From assembly GCF_949628265.1 (NCBI RefSeq), contig NC_088790.1, positions 28,710,545 through 28,774,544 on the forward strand: a stretch of DNA of 64,000 nt. Direction: 5' to 3'. Source of the stretch: Cloeon dipterum (lineage: Eukaryota > Arthropoda > Insecta > Ephemeroptera > Baetidae). Of the stretch, positions 47,676-59,449 are shown in pieces. The position numbers were made by a program, and so were the translations under genes. Each line of letters starts with the position of its first letter. Position 1 is the stretch's first letter. A model generated the notes under the pieces. It worked only from the letters and a program-made list of their open reading frames with translations. It was not told where the DNA came from and ran no database searches.

Positions 47676-48699
47676 ATTAAGATAATGCACTATTATTTAC
47701 TGATTGTGTGAGCATTATAAATCATAATAAAAAAGGAGTGATGCAATAAATTAGCCAGGATGAGATCATTGAGTTTCCTCACGATACTCTCTTAACTCCA
47801 AAGTAAAAAGAAATCGATTTGAAAGGAAATACATTTTTATATAAGACGACGAAAAAGAGGATATTTATTTTTCACTTGCGTAACTTTCAATAATTTTATT
47901 TAAAAACAAAATTAAGCCCTCCACATGCCGTGCTCGCGTGTGCTTTTCCTTACAGTGTTAATTTTTCTTTTAATCACATTTTTATCATACACAATTTAAA
48001 TTAAAGTGCTCTCACTGACAATGAGGATGAGACTGCAAGAAATTGATATCTATGGTGAAGTAACAACCTGATAAAAACAAGTTTAATTTGTTCCAATTAA
48101 AATACATTAATACGCTTGAATTAGTCATTTTTTATTATCAAACTGCGTAGTAAACACGTGTCTGGATGGCAATAAAAACGACAGGAAAGAGGGTTGATGA
48201 CAAATAATGTTATTTTGCATGATAAGGATAAAAATTCTTTGAAATGTTTAACGAAATGGTTTAAGCGTTCATTGTCAGCTCTACCAAAATTCACAAAATG
48301 TTCCCAGCACACGCATTTAAAATATTTAAATAACCTGGTTCAGTTTTTAGAAAAAAATATATACAAGCAAGGAGTTTTTTTAAGCCTTAAAAGGAATTTC
48401 AAAATAGTATGTAGGCTATAAGGACGTGCGATTAAATTTAACATCTAATTTCCACATCAGTCCTCGTCGAGAATAATTATTAAACTGTCTCTTTATTGTT
48501 ACATAGAAAAAATGAAGTGAAAGGGAAATTTTGAATCTTAAAATTTCAAATTCAAACCTGCCAAGAAGCTCTGTTTAAAAATCTTCGCGTAACAAAATTC
48601 CAAATTTCCCTAATTTTTGGACTATTAATTTGAAATTTTAACAATTTTTAATTAACTTCTCAAAATGCATGCAATATTTAAAATAAACTGAAGACTTAC
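47676..48699. other. Leader intron of UNC93 copy B
   Basis: Non-coding, AT-rich. The short ORFs here show no family signature. Confidence 0.4.
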
Positions 48700-49048
48700 C
48701 ACTCTGAAGGCTGTCAGTAGAGGCCAAGCTGTTCCCTCAGTGAGAAATGTATTCTGTCTGTAAGTGTTATGTTTTAACTAGGCATAATTCGAAAATTGTT
48801 TTGAAATTTCTCACCGCTCACACTTATCACAAAACAGATTATTGGTGACTAATTAACAAGGGAATAATAATAAATAAAAACCTCAGATTTAAGGCGTGTA
48901 AATATTTTTGTATATTTTCTCTCCTATACGAGTAACGCTCGTAACTCTTTTCCAGCGAAGGTATAAAATACATAAAAAATGAGTCAAATGCGTAACAATG
49001 TGTCAAAATACCATCACCACTGTGTCCTTTGATAAATGTATATAGAAA

Positions 49049-51682
49049 TCACTGCTTGGGCAGGCCGGTGTCGGCGAGCAAGTGGTCGTCCACCTGGCTC
49101 GGACCTTCGCCTACTTTGGTGTGAATCACGTACCGCACCTTTCCCACCTGCGGCGGCTCGTTAATCTGAAAGGTAAATAAATAATAAAACATTTCTTAAA
49201 AATTGTTATCAAGAAAGAGTACTTTGAGGACATTAATTAGGAATGTAAATGTCAAAAATTAATTTAAAACTAATTTTGCTGGATTTTATTTGATTTAATA
49301 TTTTTCTGCGTACTTAGGAGCTTTTACTCCTAAGTTTAACCTTTTTATTATATAATTGGGATTTAAATTCTGTGCCTTTTTTAATGAAAAATAACAACGT
49401 TGAATAATTATTTTTCAGGGTTACTCACCGGAGGTAGAATGACGCTGGGGATGATGGGAATGCCGCGGAAAAAGTCCTGCTGCTGTTCCGGATTTGGGGG
49501 AAAGATTTGTTTGACCAGCGCTGACACAGTCGGGACGTCCTGCTCCAGGAGGTAGAGGCACGCGTTCGGACCGGCGTCAAAGGTGTATGCCACCTGCAAA
49601 ATTGTGTTCGAAAGTATTTTCAATATATGGGTCACCCTGAGAACGGAGGTGGCGTTTCTCTTGGCAAAGAACATGAAACGACACCGAAGAAATCTCAGTT
49701 TGACCTCGAAATGTCAAAATTAATTCTTTTCACTCTAATTTGGATCAAATCCGCTCGAAATCTACACAAAAATTTCCCTTTTTAAATTAATTTCAATTTT
49801 CTGGACGAGTAAAAAAACGTTTTTTGAACTTTCCCTTCGGTTTTCTAAAAAAACAGCGATTATAAAATTATAAAAATAAATTAAATTAATTTAATTTAAT
49901 TTTTAATACCGAAAATGAAGCTACGAGACCTGGCAGTCATCTGTAAATAAATTTTTAAAACTCTATCTCCTAGAGATCCCGAGATAATTAATAAAAATTG
50001 CCTTTTTTCAGTTAATTTCTTCAAAAACCTGTTACAATCACATTTTGAACTTTAAATCTTACCTTTTTCTGTCCGCAGGCGGCGTTGTACTGATGGACAA
50101 AGCGGATGATGGCGTGCGAGACGTCATTGAGGTAGACAGCCGGCGGGAAAGTATCAAGGCACACGGCGTGGAACTGGTTGCTGTCCTTCATCGTGATCTC
50201 CGCAAAAGTCTCAAAGTCGCGCTGCTCGATCGCCTTGGTGATCGCCTCCACACGCTTGGGCACGCAGTTCTTCACCCGGTGCGTCAGCAGTTCGCTCGTC
50301 TCCACGCTCCTTTGCATCCCTGAGGTGCTGCTCGTCGACTTCCGCGCATCACTCACCTAAATTTGTAATAATTGAATTATCGAGTAAATTTGACAAGCCA
50401 AAATCTGTTAGGTATTTTTTATTTATTAACTGTGTAGAATTGTAGGAGTTTAAGAAGAAAAATGGATTTTACAAAAGGTTTACTGAGTTTTATGAGGATA
50501 AACTATTGCTTCTAGGAATTAATTTAATTTTTTAGATTTAAATTACACCAAAATAAATTTAAAAAAAATTTAAACGCAATGTGTTTTCAAATTCCACCTA
50601 AAACAAATTTAAAAAATTCCCATTTTAAGAAAATAACTCACCACCAAGATAAGGATGCGCATTTCCGGCCAGTGGTTGGCAGGGACGACCTGCGTCGCGA
50701 TGGAGTCCTCCCCGGACAGCATCTGGCCCTGGTGCCAGCGGACGAAACCTCCGAAGACGCTCCTGCAGGCGCTGCCGGAGCCTCTCCTCGCCACACTCGA
50801 CACGTCCCCTTCCACGCCGAACACCTTCGCCAGGGTAAACACTGCACAATGTGAAATTCAGGGTCAGATTAAAAGGGTTATTAAGGGTGTGGCTGGTGGT
50901 GTACCGAGACAGGCGTAGCCGGCTGCTGAAGACGCGAGGCCGGCTGCGGTTGGAAAATTGTTCTCCGAGCAAATGTGCACTTTCAGACTGGCGGTGGCGG
51001 CGTCGCCGTCTCGTTTCGCCTTTTCTCTCACTGAAAATTTAAATTAATTTTAGAGATATTCAATGAAAAGCTCTTCTGCTCTATTAGGCAAAAAGCAAAA
51101 TAAATGCAGCTGCAAAAACAAAAATAAATTATATCTCACTTTAACTCATCCACAATATTTCAAGAGAAAAATCTGCGCATAATCTATTTAAAGAAACTAT
51201 TAAATTAATTAAAATTTAAATAGCCAGTTCTCTATTAAACTTACGATCTTTCAGGCAGTTTTGCAGTCTTGGATTTTCAATAGATTCTTCCCTGAAAAAA
51301 TCCGAATTGAAACATAAAAACCTAAATTTATTCGCTCTAAAAAACACTCACTTTCCGTTGAGCCAGATCTTGTCTTCAGTGAAACTCTCACTTGCCATCA
51401 CCGTCGTTTTCGCATGCATCTATACAAAATATTGAATTAATAAACCCTCTCTATTTAATTATCCAAAAATTACGTGGTCAGTGCTGAGAGTGCCGCTGAT
51501 GGAGTCGTTCAAGGGCAGAATCAGATCCTCGTCCCTCTTTCCCCCTGAAAATAAATTAAACAGACCGTGACCACCGTTTCTTAGAACAATAATTATTATT
51601 AGGAGAAATTTTAGTAAAACGCCGGCTTACAGTATTTGATGACGGCGATGTTGACCGGCGCGATGCACGTTACGACTTTCAT
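49049..51682 (-). CDS. MVD: Diphosphomevalonate decarboxylase
   Basis: Nine exons (51682-51631, 51544-51474, 51419-51352, 51291-51245, 51030-50905, 50841-50642, 50356-50063, 49593-49429, 49165-49049) encode about 379 residues. The protein opens [34 protein letters not shown] and carries the GHMP-kinase-type loop [19 protein letters not shown] (103-121), the [11 protein letters not shown] motif (139-149) and FDAGPNA with the catalytic Asp292. It converts mevalonate diphosphate to isopentenyl diphosphate using ATP, the last step of the mevalonate pathway, which in insects feeds juvenile hormone and prenylation. The family is cytosolic. All introns are GT-AG, and all junctions keep phase. Confidence 0.96.
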
Positions 51683-52865
51683 GGTGTCGCCGGTGAGAGC
51701 GAAAGAATTATTCTTTGCTTTCCGGAAGAGAGCAACGGAGAAAACGAGCGACGGAAAATTACAATGACAAAAAGCCGACACACAGGATGGTCCGTGGCTG
51801 ACCTCTGCGGCGGCTCGGCTGACTTGATCTCACTCGACAAGCTACGTATGATACTAAACAAAACACACATTCAGCTCCAGCAGGCAACAGCAGGTTGCTT
51901 GTGGTGGTTACGCCCCCCTAGTCCGGCCCATCCTTTTTTACAGATTCATTCGCCTCTGTATTTCAACTCTTGCGCTCTTTGTTGTTGACGTTTCTCGACT
52001 CTTTATAGACATGATATCCAATTTTTCACATATTATTATCGTTAAAATTTTAATGCTGATGGATTAAAAAAGTTCTGTTGCCTGTTGCGTCACCACGTTT
52101 TGCGTTCTATTTACTTTTCGCAAAAGAGGTCCGATTCCTTCATGCGGAGGTGCGGGAGGTGCAGAGCCGGCCGGTGTGTGTCAGGGTAAAGTTGAGCCAG
52201 ATAATATAATAAAATTCTCAAAAATTCTCGCGTCCTCTGTGCAGCACGTTTCAGTCTTAAAAAGTTCTGCGGCCCAAATTTAACCGATCTCTCTCGTTTA
52301 TTTACTCTCACTCAGTTTTGTGCGCGGAATAATCAGGAAAACTGGAAAACTGCTCGGTATAATTGACGACGAAATTGATTTTTGCTAAATGTTACTACTT
52401 AAATTTAAAAAACTATTAAACAATGTCGAAAAAATTCAAAATATTAAATTTTCGATATTTTTGCACTATATTTAGTCTAAAAGTACATGATAAAATCTCC
52501 TTTTATATTTTATTTTTGTCTTTTTTAATTTTAAAAGTAAAAAAGAAAAATGCATAATATTGTATTGTTCACATATCTCTGCCAAATCTAAATGTCATGG
52601 TACATAATAAGACTTTCAAAGAATTCAAGGTTATAGATAACGTAAACCGTTTTGTTTTATAATTTCTGAAATTTAAAACATTACAAGAGAATAAATTACT
52701 TTTCTTCTCTTCTACGCTGATCTGACCAAATTAATAAAGCAGAATATAAATTTATTATTATTGTGCTTTTGATTATCTGGTATATTTTTAAAATTCTGTT
52801 TAAAACGCAATTTTTAGATTTTTTTTCACCAGTAAGACTTTTGTAAAGTCTAATGCCAACAGAGA
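51683..52865. other. Intergenic DNA between MVD and the IAP-like gene
   Basis: The first 200 bases hold the MVD leader and promoter. The remainder is AT-rich, with no gene recognised. Confidence 0.45.
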
Positions 52866-52867
52866 TA

Positions 52868-53704
52868 ATATATAAACCCACACGGCCTGTTTTCCTTCTG
52901 CGTTATTATTCAAGTATGGCGCCGCAGGAGCCCAGTTATTAGAATTCCAAAATTCCAATGGGTTGATTGTTAATTCGCATCTAAGTAAGGTGAGTCGTTC
53001 TTCTACCTTGCAGTTGAAAGTTTTGCCCTGAGTATGTTTCCAAGGGAAAATAATATGCGAGAGTGCATTTTGTTCAGTTTGGCGAGAACTGAGAATTGTA
53101 ATTATAATTGAATCGAAAATTTCTTATCATAGAATTGAATTCCGTGATTTTTAATTAAATGAAAATACGCGTTTAAGGAATATTTTTAAGGAAACTTCTT
53201 TTGTAATGCCAAGGCGCGAATTCATTTTGCCAAGAAAGGTTTAAAAATTAAACAATCTTGACAGAAATCATTTTCAATAATTTGGCAAATTAACCGGCAA
53301 AAATTTAATAAATCAATAAATTATTTGTGTTGTGCTAAAGTTTTTTGTAATTAAATATTTTCATCCCTCGTAAATAAAAATCAGTTCAGTATTTTTTCAT
53401 ATCAATCAAATAGTTGATCCAAATTAATGCCTGACTTGTCCCTTTCGCAGATATTCAGCTGGAAACCACTTTTGCGCTTAAAATGAACAACCCCTTTCAG
53501 CGGGGCCAATAATTTCAAATTGTCTCCGCACGGAAGTTATAAGTGAATCGCAGCTAGCGGCCGATTTCTTCACACGGCACCAGAACTATTACAATCAGCA
53601 GAGATTAAGCTTTGCTAACTCAGAGGTGCCATTGTGTGTGGCCTGTGCTGCGGTTCGAGTGCAAATTCTGGAAAAATCTGCGGATTGCGACAGCGGCGTG
53701 CATT
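52868..53704 (+). promoter_or_regulatory. Promoter and non-coding leader of the IAP-like gene
   Basis: TATATAAAC lies at about 52868-52876. A leader exon seems to end at 52984 or 52989 (GTAAGG or GTGAGT) and is spliced to 53451 after a TTTCGCAG acceptor. Each leader exon holds a short upstream ORF: ATG GCG CCG CAG GAG CCC then AGT TAT TAG in the first, and MNNPFQRGQ, stop, in the second. Confidence 0.5.
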
Positions 53705-55450
53705 ATGGGCCGCAGTGAACAGTGAGTTTTTATTAATGTATATTTGTTTTATTAAAATAAACATTTAGTTTCATGTGATGATAATAGCTATTTTTCAAGT
53801 CTTGAAAATCGAAAAATTATTTATAGGCGAACTGAATTTAAAAAATTGTCAAAAATTATAAGTACCACACGGCCCGACAAGTTTTGGTTCATTTTTCAAA
53901 GAAAAAGGCGGCAACCCTGAGTGCTATAAAGTCGCTTTGACCAACAGGCAGTCTCTAGTCTACATTCTTCATATTAATTTCATATTGTTGCTTGAATGGT
54001 ATCATCTACGCCAAAATAATCTTTGCCAAAAGCTGTAAAAAAATTGTTTGTGCAGTCAATCGCGCCACCGTTTAATCAATTATCAAGCCCTCTCAAGGAA
54101 GAGATAACGAAATTAATAAATTTCAACTCCACATGCAGTTTAGCAATGATTGTAATTGTTAAAAAACGATACAAATTAATAAATAATATATTACAATAAT
54201 TATTTATGTTTCTTATCACGTTGTGTGTAATTTAATAAAAACTAAAAATAACTAAATACTGCGAATTCTCTGCATTTAGCACTGTTGAATAAATTTTTTA
54301 AGGACAAGTACTGCTGTGCATTACGAGAGATTGCTATTTAATTATTTCCTCTCAAAATTTAACCACACTGAGATAAGCGATTTAATTTTTTTCTTGCAAA
54401 ATACATTTTATATTAACTAACTAACATTATTTTCCCTTCACTTGTGTTCAAAAAGTAATGCATTTAAATATTAAATATAAAACCAGACGTTTTTGCTAAA
54501 TAAATTCGTTTCAAAATGATTTCTAATTCATTTTCAGGCCTCCAGGCTCAAGCGGAACGCCTGAACGTGCTCCAAAATTCCGCCGAGGGCGCGAGGCGGT
54601 GCCTAATTGGAACCTCTTCATTGCTCTGCATCGATTTTTCACCTTCCGTCTTTTATGCCCGGATCAATTCTCATTCGACCCATGCATACTACTTGCAGAA
54701 CTCGGTCTCTACTACGACAATGAGCAAAAATCATTGCGATGCAATTTTTGCGATTATATTAGCAGTCTGGAGGAGTTTAAGCAAAAACTTCGCGATGGAA
54801 CAGACCCGAGGGCGACAATTGCAAGAGACATGCAAGAAAATTTCAACTGCAACATTGCCGCGGGCGATTCAAAAAATGTGCCAATGCCGGACGCTGATAA
54901 ATGTGAAAACTTCAAATTTGAATCACACCGTCTGTACTCGCTGCTGAAATATCGCGACTGGTCTCATGTTGAGCCCCTCGATTTGGCGAGGAGCGGATTT
55001 TATTACATTGGAAAGGATGACAAAGTCAGATGTGCTTTTTGTAATTTAGAAGTGAACGGGTGGGAAGAAGGAGACACTGCCGACGGCGAGCACAAACGCT
55101 GGAACCCTAATTGCCCTTTTTTGAAAGGGGCCTCACTCTTGAACGTCAAAATAGGAAACGAACCAATCAAATCTTCACATGATGGTATAGGAAAAATGAG
55201 CAAGTCAGCGTTACCTTTTCCATCCTTCGCCAGAGTCGAGCATCGTCTTAAAACTTTCGAGAACGCCCCACATCCATGGCACCTCGACAACCCAACTGTC
55301 AGTGATCTCGTTAATGCTGGATTCTATCTTAAACGAGATCGCACAGTGTGCTACTGTTGTGAATTTGAGAAATTATTGATCAATTGGCGTTTAGGAGATG
55401 TACCCGCTAATGGTGAAAACCATCGCGAAAGATGCGCTCACAAACCATGA
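53705..55450 (+). CDS. Inhibitor-of-apoptosis-like protein with three BIR-type repeats and no RING
   Basis: Exon 1 (53705-53721) encodes MGRSE and joins exon 2 (54538-55450) in phase, giving 309 residues. BIR2 (about 133-202) has canonical zinc ligands C171, C174, H191 and C198 (CAFC...W..GD...EHKRWNPNCPF). BIR1 (about 42-112) keeps C74, C77 and C110 but has Asp where His is expected. BIR3 (about 237-307) has C277 and C280, but its end, GENHRERCAHKP, has shortened spacing. There is no RING, UBA or CARD. BIR proteins bind caspases or IAP antagonists in the cytosol. Without a RING it cannot act as an E3 ligase, so it may be a competitor or diverged paralogue. The intronless main exon hints at retro-origin. 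Polyadenylation signal at 55567-55572. Confidence 0.85.
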
Positions 55451-56597
55451 AATATGATGTATATAAAATATTTAAATATTTCATACTCGTTAATCTTCAT
55501 AAGTAAAGGTATTTTGTGTTTTTGTATATTTTTGAATTATAAAATTTTTTCTTTTCGAATTTATACAATAAATTATTGGCTGGAACAAAATTTGATTTTT
55601 TTTATAACATTAATGAAAATTTCTTACACGATAAAGATGCTGGTCATTTATAAACTATAATTCCTGAGATTTTCAAGAATTTTTTTCGACTAGTATTTTT
55701 AAAATTTAAAATTTTGGCCATTAAATCGGGAAAATGTAGGATTTAAATACAAGGGTATAATTTTCTACGATCGGTTTAGTTTTTACATGTCAAAAGAACT
55801 TCATTATTATTCAATATTATTTAACTTCAGGATTTGCAGTCGGGAATTTAACGACCAGTCCACAGCCATGTAAATCCGCAATACGAAAGCGAATAAATGC
55901 AAATCGAGCAAGATTGTGCGAGAGCGAGCTGAGCATCTGTGAACAAAAAAGAGCGAGCAAAACTTGAATTTTTTGTTCAGTGCAACTTCCCAAAAAAAAG
56001 CGAACGTGTTGCTCACCAAAGCTGAGCAAGCGGAGCAAGAGAATAGTTAAAAATGCAACGTGAGCGCAAGAACAAGCGGCTTTACTCGCACATTTTTGCT
56101 CAAGTTTGTATACGATTTATTGCTGCATTTCCAAACTCATTCATCGACAGAGAGCAGTTAGAACTTTCCGACATCTCTCTTAAATACATAGAGGATGGAT
56201 GGCAGAGTTCGCAGAACATTGCAAAAAACTTTTTTCTGCAATTTTGCTAAGAGAGTAAGCGCAATTCTATCTTTTTCTATTGTTTCAACATGATTTTTTA
56301 CGTTTTTTTTCTGTTAGATAGCTGCAAATGAAGCAGCTGAGCGAGCACCAGCCGACAATTTGTCCTGAATTGGCTGAACATGCAATGTTTCTTCCAAATA
56401 AATAAAAATTAAAAAATATGTGGATTGAATGCTCCTATTAAAAAATTACAAAAAAAAATTACAACGCATGACGGCTTTTATTTAAAGTCACGTTCTTTTT
56501 ATAGTAAGGAAATATATAGTGAAATACAGGAAAGGGCGGATGTATTTTATAGACAAAAAAGATTGCAGATAGTGTTCGCCAATTTAATTGAAATTCG
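55451..56597. other. Intergenic DNA
   Basis: The 55950-56060 stretch is rich in GAGCGAG/GAGCAAG words. No gene or RNA is recognised. The small ORFs lack splice or family support. Confidence 0.4.
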
Positions 56598-57535
56598 TAC
56601 TGACGATCCTCTAATCCACTGTTTTTGTAGGGAAAAAACAGACAAAAAAAGTCAAAAATGTTATTCTTCCTGCGCGTTTCCAAAATTAAACGTTAACATT
56701 GGGTTGCACAAATCGCATAAAAGAAGAAAACCCATCTTTTAATCATTATTTTTTGTTATTTGGTAATTAGACACAATTAAATACTTTTTTGACAACAAAA
56801 TTCATTGATCCCAATTTAACTTTCGATCTTATTTATTTTTAATTAAATGAACTTTGCGATATAGCTACAAAGCAAAAAATGATTATTAAAATTGATCAGT
56901 TTTCTAACAATCTGTCAAACCTAATAAATTCATTCAACCAACCATCCTGAAGCAAAAAAAGTTCCACTTGACGTCAATTGAAATTAGTAACATAATTCAT
57001 GTTATTGCTATATCAAATTTGCCTTATGAAGAGAGTCGTTTTCTCGATCTAAAAGTTTCATTAACTGTCGTTTGCCCGTTTGAGCAGCGAGAACGCATTT
57101 TTATCGCAATAAAAAAGCACGTTTCCTTTTCACGGTTTCTATATGCAGCCTTGTGTAGGGAAAAGGGAGAAGTACAGAAAAGTGGCCGGTGTTGAAATGA
57201 GGTCGTCGTATAAATTTGAAGAGGAAAAGAGTTAACGTTAACACGGTGGCAAAATAAAATAAAGGAAGTTATTCGTTTAAAGGAATTTTCACTGGAGGAA
57301 GAGATCGGAATTGCGAATTTTTTTTTAAAGATGAATCAGGAATTCCAGCGGAGAAGAGTAATGAAAACGCCGGTTCTGTGTGCTGTCCATGTCAGCGGGA
57401 ACATACACGAGGAGCAGCGCGGAAATTATTCCATTTTGATATTCTGGAAAAAGTTTGCTTTTTTCTTCCACGTTTCAGCTTTTCAGCACAGAAAGGAAGT
57501 GATAAAAAATAACAAACCATTAAAAGGAAATATAT
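56598..57535 (+). repeat. Tandem repeat unit, copy A (left part)
   Basis: About 940 bases match 58303-59270 in the same direction. Examples are TGACGATCCTCT, CAAACCTAATAAATTCATTC then AACCAACC, GTGGCCGGTG, ATGAGGTCGTCGTATA and TTTCACTGGAGGAAGA. It is cut at TATAT by the solo LTR that follows. Small ORFs in it are not conserved with copy B. Confidence 0.85.
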
Positions 57536-58269
57536 TGTCGTGACATGACTCAGCCTCATTCGCCCCCTGGCTTTCTTCCGCCCCAACACGCGCCTGCAGA
57601 TCGGAGGCGCGGCCGCCGGCCGCCACCCAAGAGCCACACCGTCTTATGTATAAATTGGCCTTTCTTTATTTTTCCTTAAACGAGAAGCGAGCACTGTTTA
57701 ACTTAAAGTAGCGGTTGCGCCCCAAACTGTATCCCTCCAATCCCTGACTGGCACGTGACACCCCAAGTGGTGTCACATCCACCCCTCCGAGCTTTCGAGG
57801 CGACTCTCGCCGGCTCGGATCGGAGACGCGGTTTCCTGACCTCTGCCGAGCAGCATCACTCCTGCCTTCCGCCAGTTAGCGGCCCTTTTTGCCTTGCCAG
57901 TTACAGTAAGAATTTTCCTTTTTATTTGTCTAATTATCGCCCGCGCTAAATTCAATCTCAGTAACTTAAATTACGGCCAATTTTCGCGATCGCAAGTCTT
58001 TCTTTTCTGTTAGAGCCATTTAGAACCAATAAACCAAGCTCAACCAATTTTCTAAAATCTTAAATTCTTGTGTGTTAATTCTCTCTTGTCCTACTGACGA
58101 ACCAGCAGCATTATTAAAGGAGCTATAAAGTGAGAGGCGGCCGCCGCGGCAGCGAGCTCTGCGTTTGGAACGTCAGGAGGCCTCCCAGTTCTGCGAGCTG
58201 TAAGTTAGAGGGTCGGAGGGCACTAATAATATATTCTCTGGTTTCTCTGTGTTGCAGTCATTCGCAACA
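57536..58269 (+). mobile_element. Solo LTR with TATAT target duplication
   Basis: The 734-base element begins TGTCGTGACATGACTC and ends TTCGCAACA (TG...CA). TATAT occurs on both sides (57531-57535 and 58270-58274). The second copy of the surrounding unit shows the intact site AAATATATCAAAAGCGG, proving insertion. It has a promoter-like TTATGTATAAATTGG about 110 bases in and a possible polyadenylation signal AATAAA near 58028. The start matches both ends of the element at 11789-13167. No protein-coding remnant is present. Confidence 0.85.
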
Positions 58270-59290
58270 TATATCAAAAGCGGAACAGATTAATTTACAG
58301 TTCCCAATGACGATCCTCTCATCATGTTTTTTTTTTTTGTAGGAAAAAACAGACAAAAATAAAAAATTCGGGTTTTCTGCGCGTCTCCAAAATTAAATGT
58401 TAGCATTGGGTTGCACAATACACTTAAAAGAACAACCAATTTTTTAATTTTTAATATTTGTTAGACATATTAATTAAATACCTTTTTGAAAACAAAATTC
58501 TATGATCATTCAACTTTCCCAACTTTCGATCCTAACTGTTTTTATAGAAAATAACATCTATATAGTTACAAAGCAAAAAATGACCTTAACAAATTGATCA
58601 GTTTCTAATTAAACAATCAGTCAAACCTAATAAATTCATTCAACCAACCTTGGCAAAAAAGGTTCCAGTTGACGTCAATTGAAATAAATAACGAACAATT
58701 TATGTTCCTTTATTAAACTTGCCATACGAAGCGAGTTTAAAAAAGCTTTTATTTTAACTATTGCTTGCCCGTTTGGGCAGGGAGAAGCAATTTTTATCGC
58801 AATATCGTGCTTCTTTTTCACAGGGAAAAAAAGGGGAGATAGTAGAAAAGTGGCCGGTGCTGGAATGAGGTCGTCGTATATATTTGAAGAGAAAAATAGT
58901 TTACCGGTGATCGAAATAAAAATGAAATTAAAATCAAATCAGTTATTGGTATGAAGGCGTTTTCACTGGAGGAAGATAAGGCATTGCAATTTAAAAAAAA
59001 AAAGAGATAGACCAGGAATTCCAGCGGGAAATAGTAGTGGAAACGCCGGTTCATCTGCACATATACTTATTCGGAGTCATTTATGATGTAAATAAGGTTT
59101 AATATTTTAATTTGAGCCACACGTGCAGCAGCGCGGAAATAGTTTCATATTTTTAACTATCACTTTTTCTAAAACTCATTTTGATATTCAGGAAAGTTTG
59201 CTTTTTTTCTTCTAAGTTTCAGCTTTTCAGCACAGAAAAGAAATGATAAAAAAATAACAAACCAGTAAAAGGAAATATATCAAAAGCGGA
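58270..59290 (+). repeat. Tandem repeat unit, copy B
   Basis: It matches copy A over about 970 bases and contains the unbroken LTR insertion site near 59275-59290. Its right end leads directly into the promoter of the trypsin-fold gene. Confidence 0.85.
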
Positions 59291-59401
59291 AGAGAAGAAA
59301 AATATTAAAAAATAGATAATAGAGAAAGCTTCTTGGCCGTTCGTGGCGTGTAGATTGTAAAAGATATGATAATATTTCCCCCTTGAGACTGCGTTTTGTA
59401 G

Positions 59402-59423
59402 TATAAAAGCAGGTGTATAAAAG
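59402..59423 (+). promoter_or_regulatory. Twin TATA boxes of the trypsin-fold gene
   Basis: TATAAAAG occurs at 59402-59409 and again at 59416-59423, each within GTATAAAAGC-type context, 27 to 48 bases before the ATG at 59450. Confidence 0.6.
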
Positions 59424-59449
59424 CTAGTTTGGTTATATTGTCCGTCAAG

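Noticed and set aside
54516-54947. ORF in another frame across the start of the IAP-like exon
   Set aside because: The in-phase exon 1 (MGRSE plus Q) gives the BIR frame; the other frame has no zinc motifs.
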